From the NCBI GenBank assembly GCA_019241805.1, contig JAFAWL010000453.1, forward strand, positions 1 through 5,604: 5,604 bases of DNA, written 5' to 3'. Position 1 is the stretch's first letter. Every line of letters begins with the position of its first letter. Position numbers and translations under genes: made by a program. A model generated the notes under the pieces. It made no database searches and was not told the DNA's origin. It saw only the letters and a program-made list of their open reading frames with translations. The stretch is from Actinomycetota bacterium (lineage in GTDB: Bacteria; Actinomycetota; Actinomycetes; Mycobacteriales; Jatrophihabitantaceae). Below, in pieces: positions 4,416 to 5,604 of the stretch.

Positions 4416-5604
4416 GTGACGCTGAGTGTCGAAGCCGCACCTGACGAGATTGCGCAGGCGGCCCCGGCGGCGACCGGCCGTGCCGCCACGGCGTCCGAGC
4501 CCCGCAAGTTCCGTCCCGATATCGAGGGAATGCGGGCGTTCGCGGTAGTCGCCGTCGTGCTCTATCACGCGAACTTGGGCGTGCGTGGTGGCTACGTCGG
4601 CGTCGACGTCTTCTTCGTGATCTCCGGCTTCCTGATCACTCGGCAGGTCACCCAATCCGTGGCCGCGCGAGGGGTCAAGGCGATCCCGGCGTTCTACACC
4701 GGGCGGATCCGGCGGCTGCTTCCCGCGTCGGCCACGGTCGTCATCGCGACGGTGGTGGCCTCGCGGTTGTGGGCGCCTCCGCTGCAGGTACGGCCCACCG
4801 CCGTCGACGGACTCTTCACGACGTTCTATGGGCTCAACTACCGCCTGGCGATCGAGGGCACCCAATACCTGCATCAGGGTTCGGCGCCCTCGCCGCTGCT
4901 GCACTTCTGGTCTCTCGGGGTCGAGGAGCAGTTCTACTTCTTTTGGCCCGTGCTGGTGTTGACCATCAGCCTGTTCGGGCGCCGCTTGCGCACTAGCCTG
5001 CTCGTCCTAACTCTGCTGGCGATCACCGTGGTCTCGTACCGCTTCTCGATGACCGTCACCGAGAAGTCGGCGCCGTGGGCGTACTTCTCGCTGCATACGC
5101 GGGCGTGGGAGCTCTCGCTCGGCGCGCTGGTCGCCGTCGGAGCCACTCGGCTGGCGCGATTGCCGCGTGCCGTGGCCAGCGCCGGCGCCTGGGCCGGCTT
5201 GCTCACCGTGATCGTTTCGGCGTTCGTCTTCAGCGACGCGACGCACTACCCCGGCTCGTTCGCGATGGTGCCCGTGGGCGCCGCCGCCGTGCTCATCGCC
5301 TGCGGCTGCGGCCAGCCCCGCGGACCCGAACGCATTCTGCGTGAGCCGCTCCTGCAGTGCATCGGCCGGGTGTCCTACTCGTGGTACCTCTGGCATTGGC
5401 CGATGCTGGTCATGATCCCGCTGATGGTCGGCCATCCACTGCACTGGGTCGGTCGGGCGGGGATCGTCTGGCTGTCCCTGGCCACGGCGGTGCTCACCTA
5501 CTTCGCGATCGAGAACCCCGCCCGGCACGCGGCTCGCCGCAACTGGCAGGGCTTCAGCGTGGGCGCCGTGGTCTCGGGATCGGTGGTCGCGGCGGCCGCC
5601 CTGG
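4416..5604 (+). CDS. Membrane acyltransferase, AT3 (OafA/YrhL) family, 3' end cut off
   Basis: The frame is open to the window edge (396 codons). It begins with a roughly 30-residue Ala-rich cytosolic tail and then shows the Acyltransferase_3 hallmarks: FRPDIEGMRAFAVVAVVLYH (32-51) with catalytic His51, GGYVGVDVFFVISGFLIT (58-75), FYTGRIRRLLPA (93-104) with the arginine cluster, LLHFWSLGVEEQFYFFWP (161-178), and IGRVSYSWYLWHWPM (316-330). About ten hydrophobic segments span the membrane. AT3 proteins transfer acyl groups, often acetyl, to extracytoplasmic sugars of glycolipids or polysaccharides. A final hydrophobic segment is starting near 382, the usual linker to a periplasmic SGNH-hydrolase domain, so a fused SGNH domain beyond the edge is likely but unseen. 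The GTG at 4416 follows GAGAGG (4402-4407) with an 8-base spacer, and no better start is in frame. The substrate is unknown; cell-envelope glycolipid modification is inferred. Confidence 0.93.
   Translation, partial: MTLSVEAAPDEIAQAAPAATGRAATASEPRKFRPDIEGMRAFAVVAVVLYHANLGVRGGYVGVDVFFVISGFLITRQVTQSVAARGVKAIPAFYTGRIRRLLPASATVVIATVVASRLWAPPLQVRPTAVDGLFTTFYGLNYRLAIEGTQYLHQGSAPSPLLHFWSLGVEEQFYFFWPVLVLTISLFGRRLRTSLLVLTLLAITVVSYRFSMTVTEKSAPWAYFSLHTRAWELSLGALVAVGATRLARLPRAVASAGAWAGLLTVIVSAFVFSDATHYPGSFAMVPVGAAAVLIACGCGQPRGPERILREPLLQCIGRVSYSWYLWHWPMLVMIPLMVGHPLHWVGRAGIVWLSLATAVLTYFAIENPARHAARRNWQGFSVGAVVSGSVVAAAAL

Noticed and set aside
4377..5528. Two minus-strand open frames (4377-4904 and 5007-5528) opposite the acyltransferase
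   Set aside because: Their products are Arg/Gly/Asp-rich antisense translations of conserved AT3 motifs, without a domain of their own.

Overview
The window comes from a high-GC actinobacterium. GTG starts, G/C-rich third codon positions, and an OafA/YrhL-type acyltransferase next to lipoprotein-like debris suggest Mycobacteriaceae or a close relative. This placement is an inference from style and gene content; no taxonomic marker is present.

Layout. The left edge (1-122, minus) is a fragment of an IS256-family transposase around its first catalytic Asp, followed by about 120 bases with no gene. A DksA/TraR-type zinc-finger gene (242-640, plus) converges on a FadR-type GntR regulator (833-1528, minus). 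The gap between them holds several inverted repeats, the best a perfect 10-bp stem just past the zinc-finger gene. Upstream of the GntR gene, a perfect 7+1+7 palindrome fills the spacer of a candidate promoter, which suggests autoregulation. A short coding-like stretch of unknown function (1594-1782, plus) overlaps it.

The most coherent unit is a divergent pair: a MarR-family regulator (1904-2461, minus) and a SAM-dependent O-methyltransferase (2561-3565, plus). They share a 99-bp intergenic region with a good methyltransferase promoter (TTGACT, 17 bp, CATTAT), whose -35 box lies inside an imperfect palindrome. This looks like a local switch in which MarR represses the methyltransferase until a small, probably aromatic, ligand appears.

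To the right, 3673-4112 reads as a decayed secreted lipoprotein: signal peptide and lipobox, then protein-like stretches in successively shifted frames, with an ATT where a start codon is expected. About 300 bases without a gene follow, including a perfect 10-bp palindrome and a GC-rich leader. They lead into a large membrane acyltransferase (4416 to the right edge, plus), cut by the window end.

Overall this is accessory chromosome: an IS remnant, a decayed gene, and small regulators and enzymes without long operons. No CRISPR array, tRNA, rRNA or obvious new multi-gene system is seen. The points most worth a second look are the MarR/methyltransferase switch, the GntR protein with an apparently degraded metal site and a spacer operator, and the frameshifted lipoprotein.
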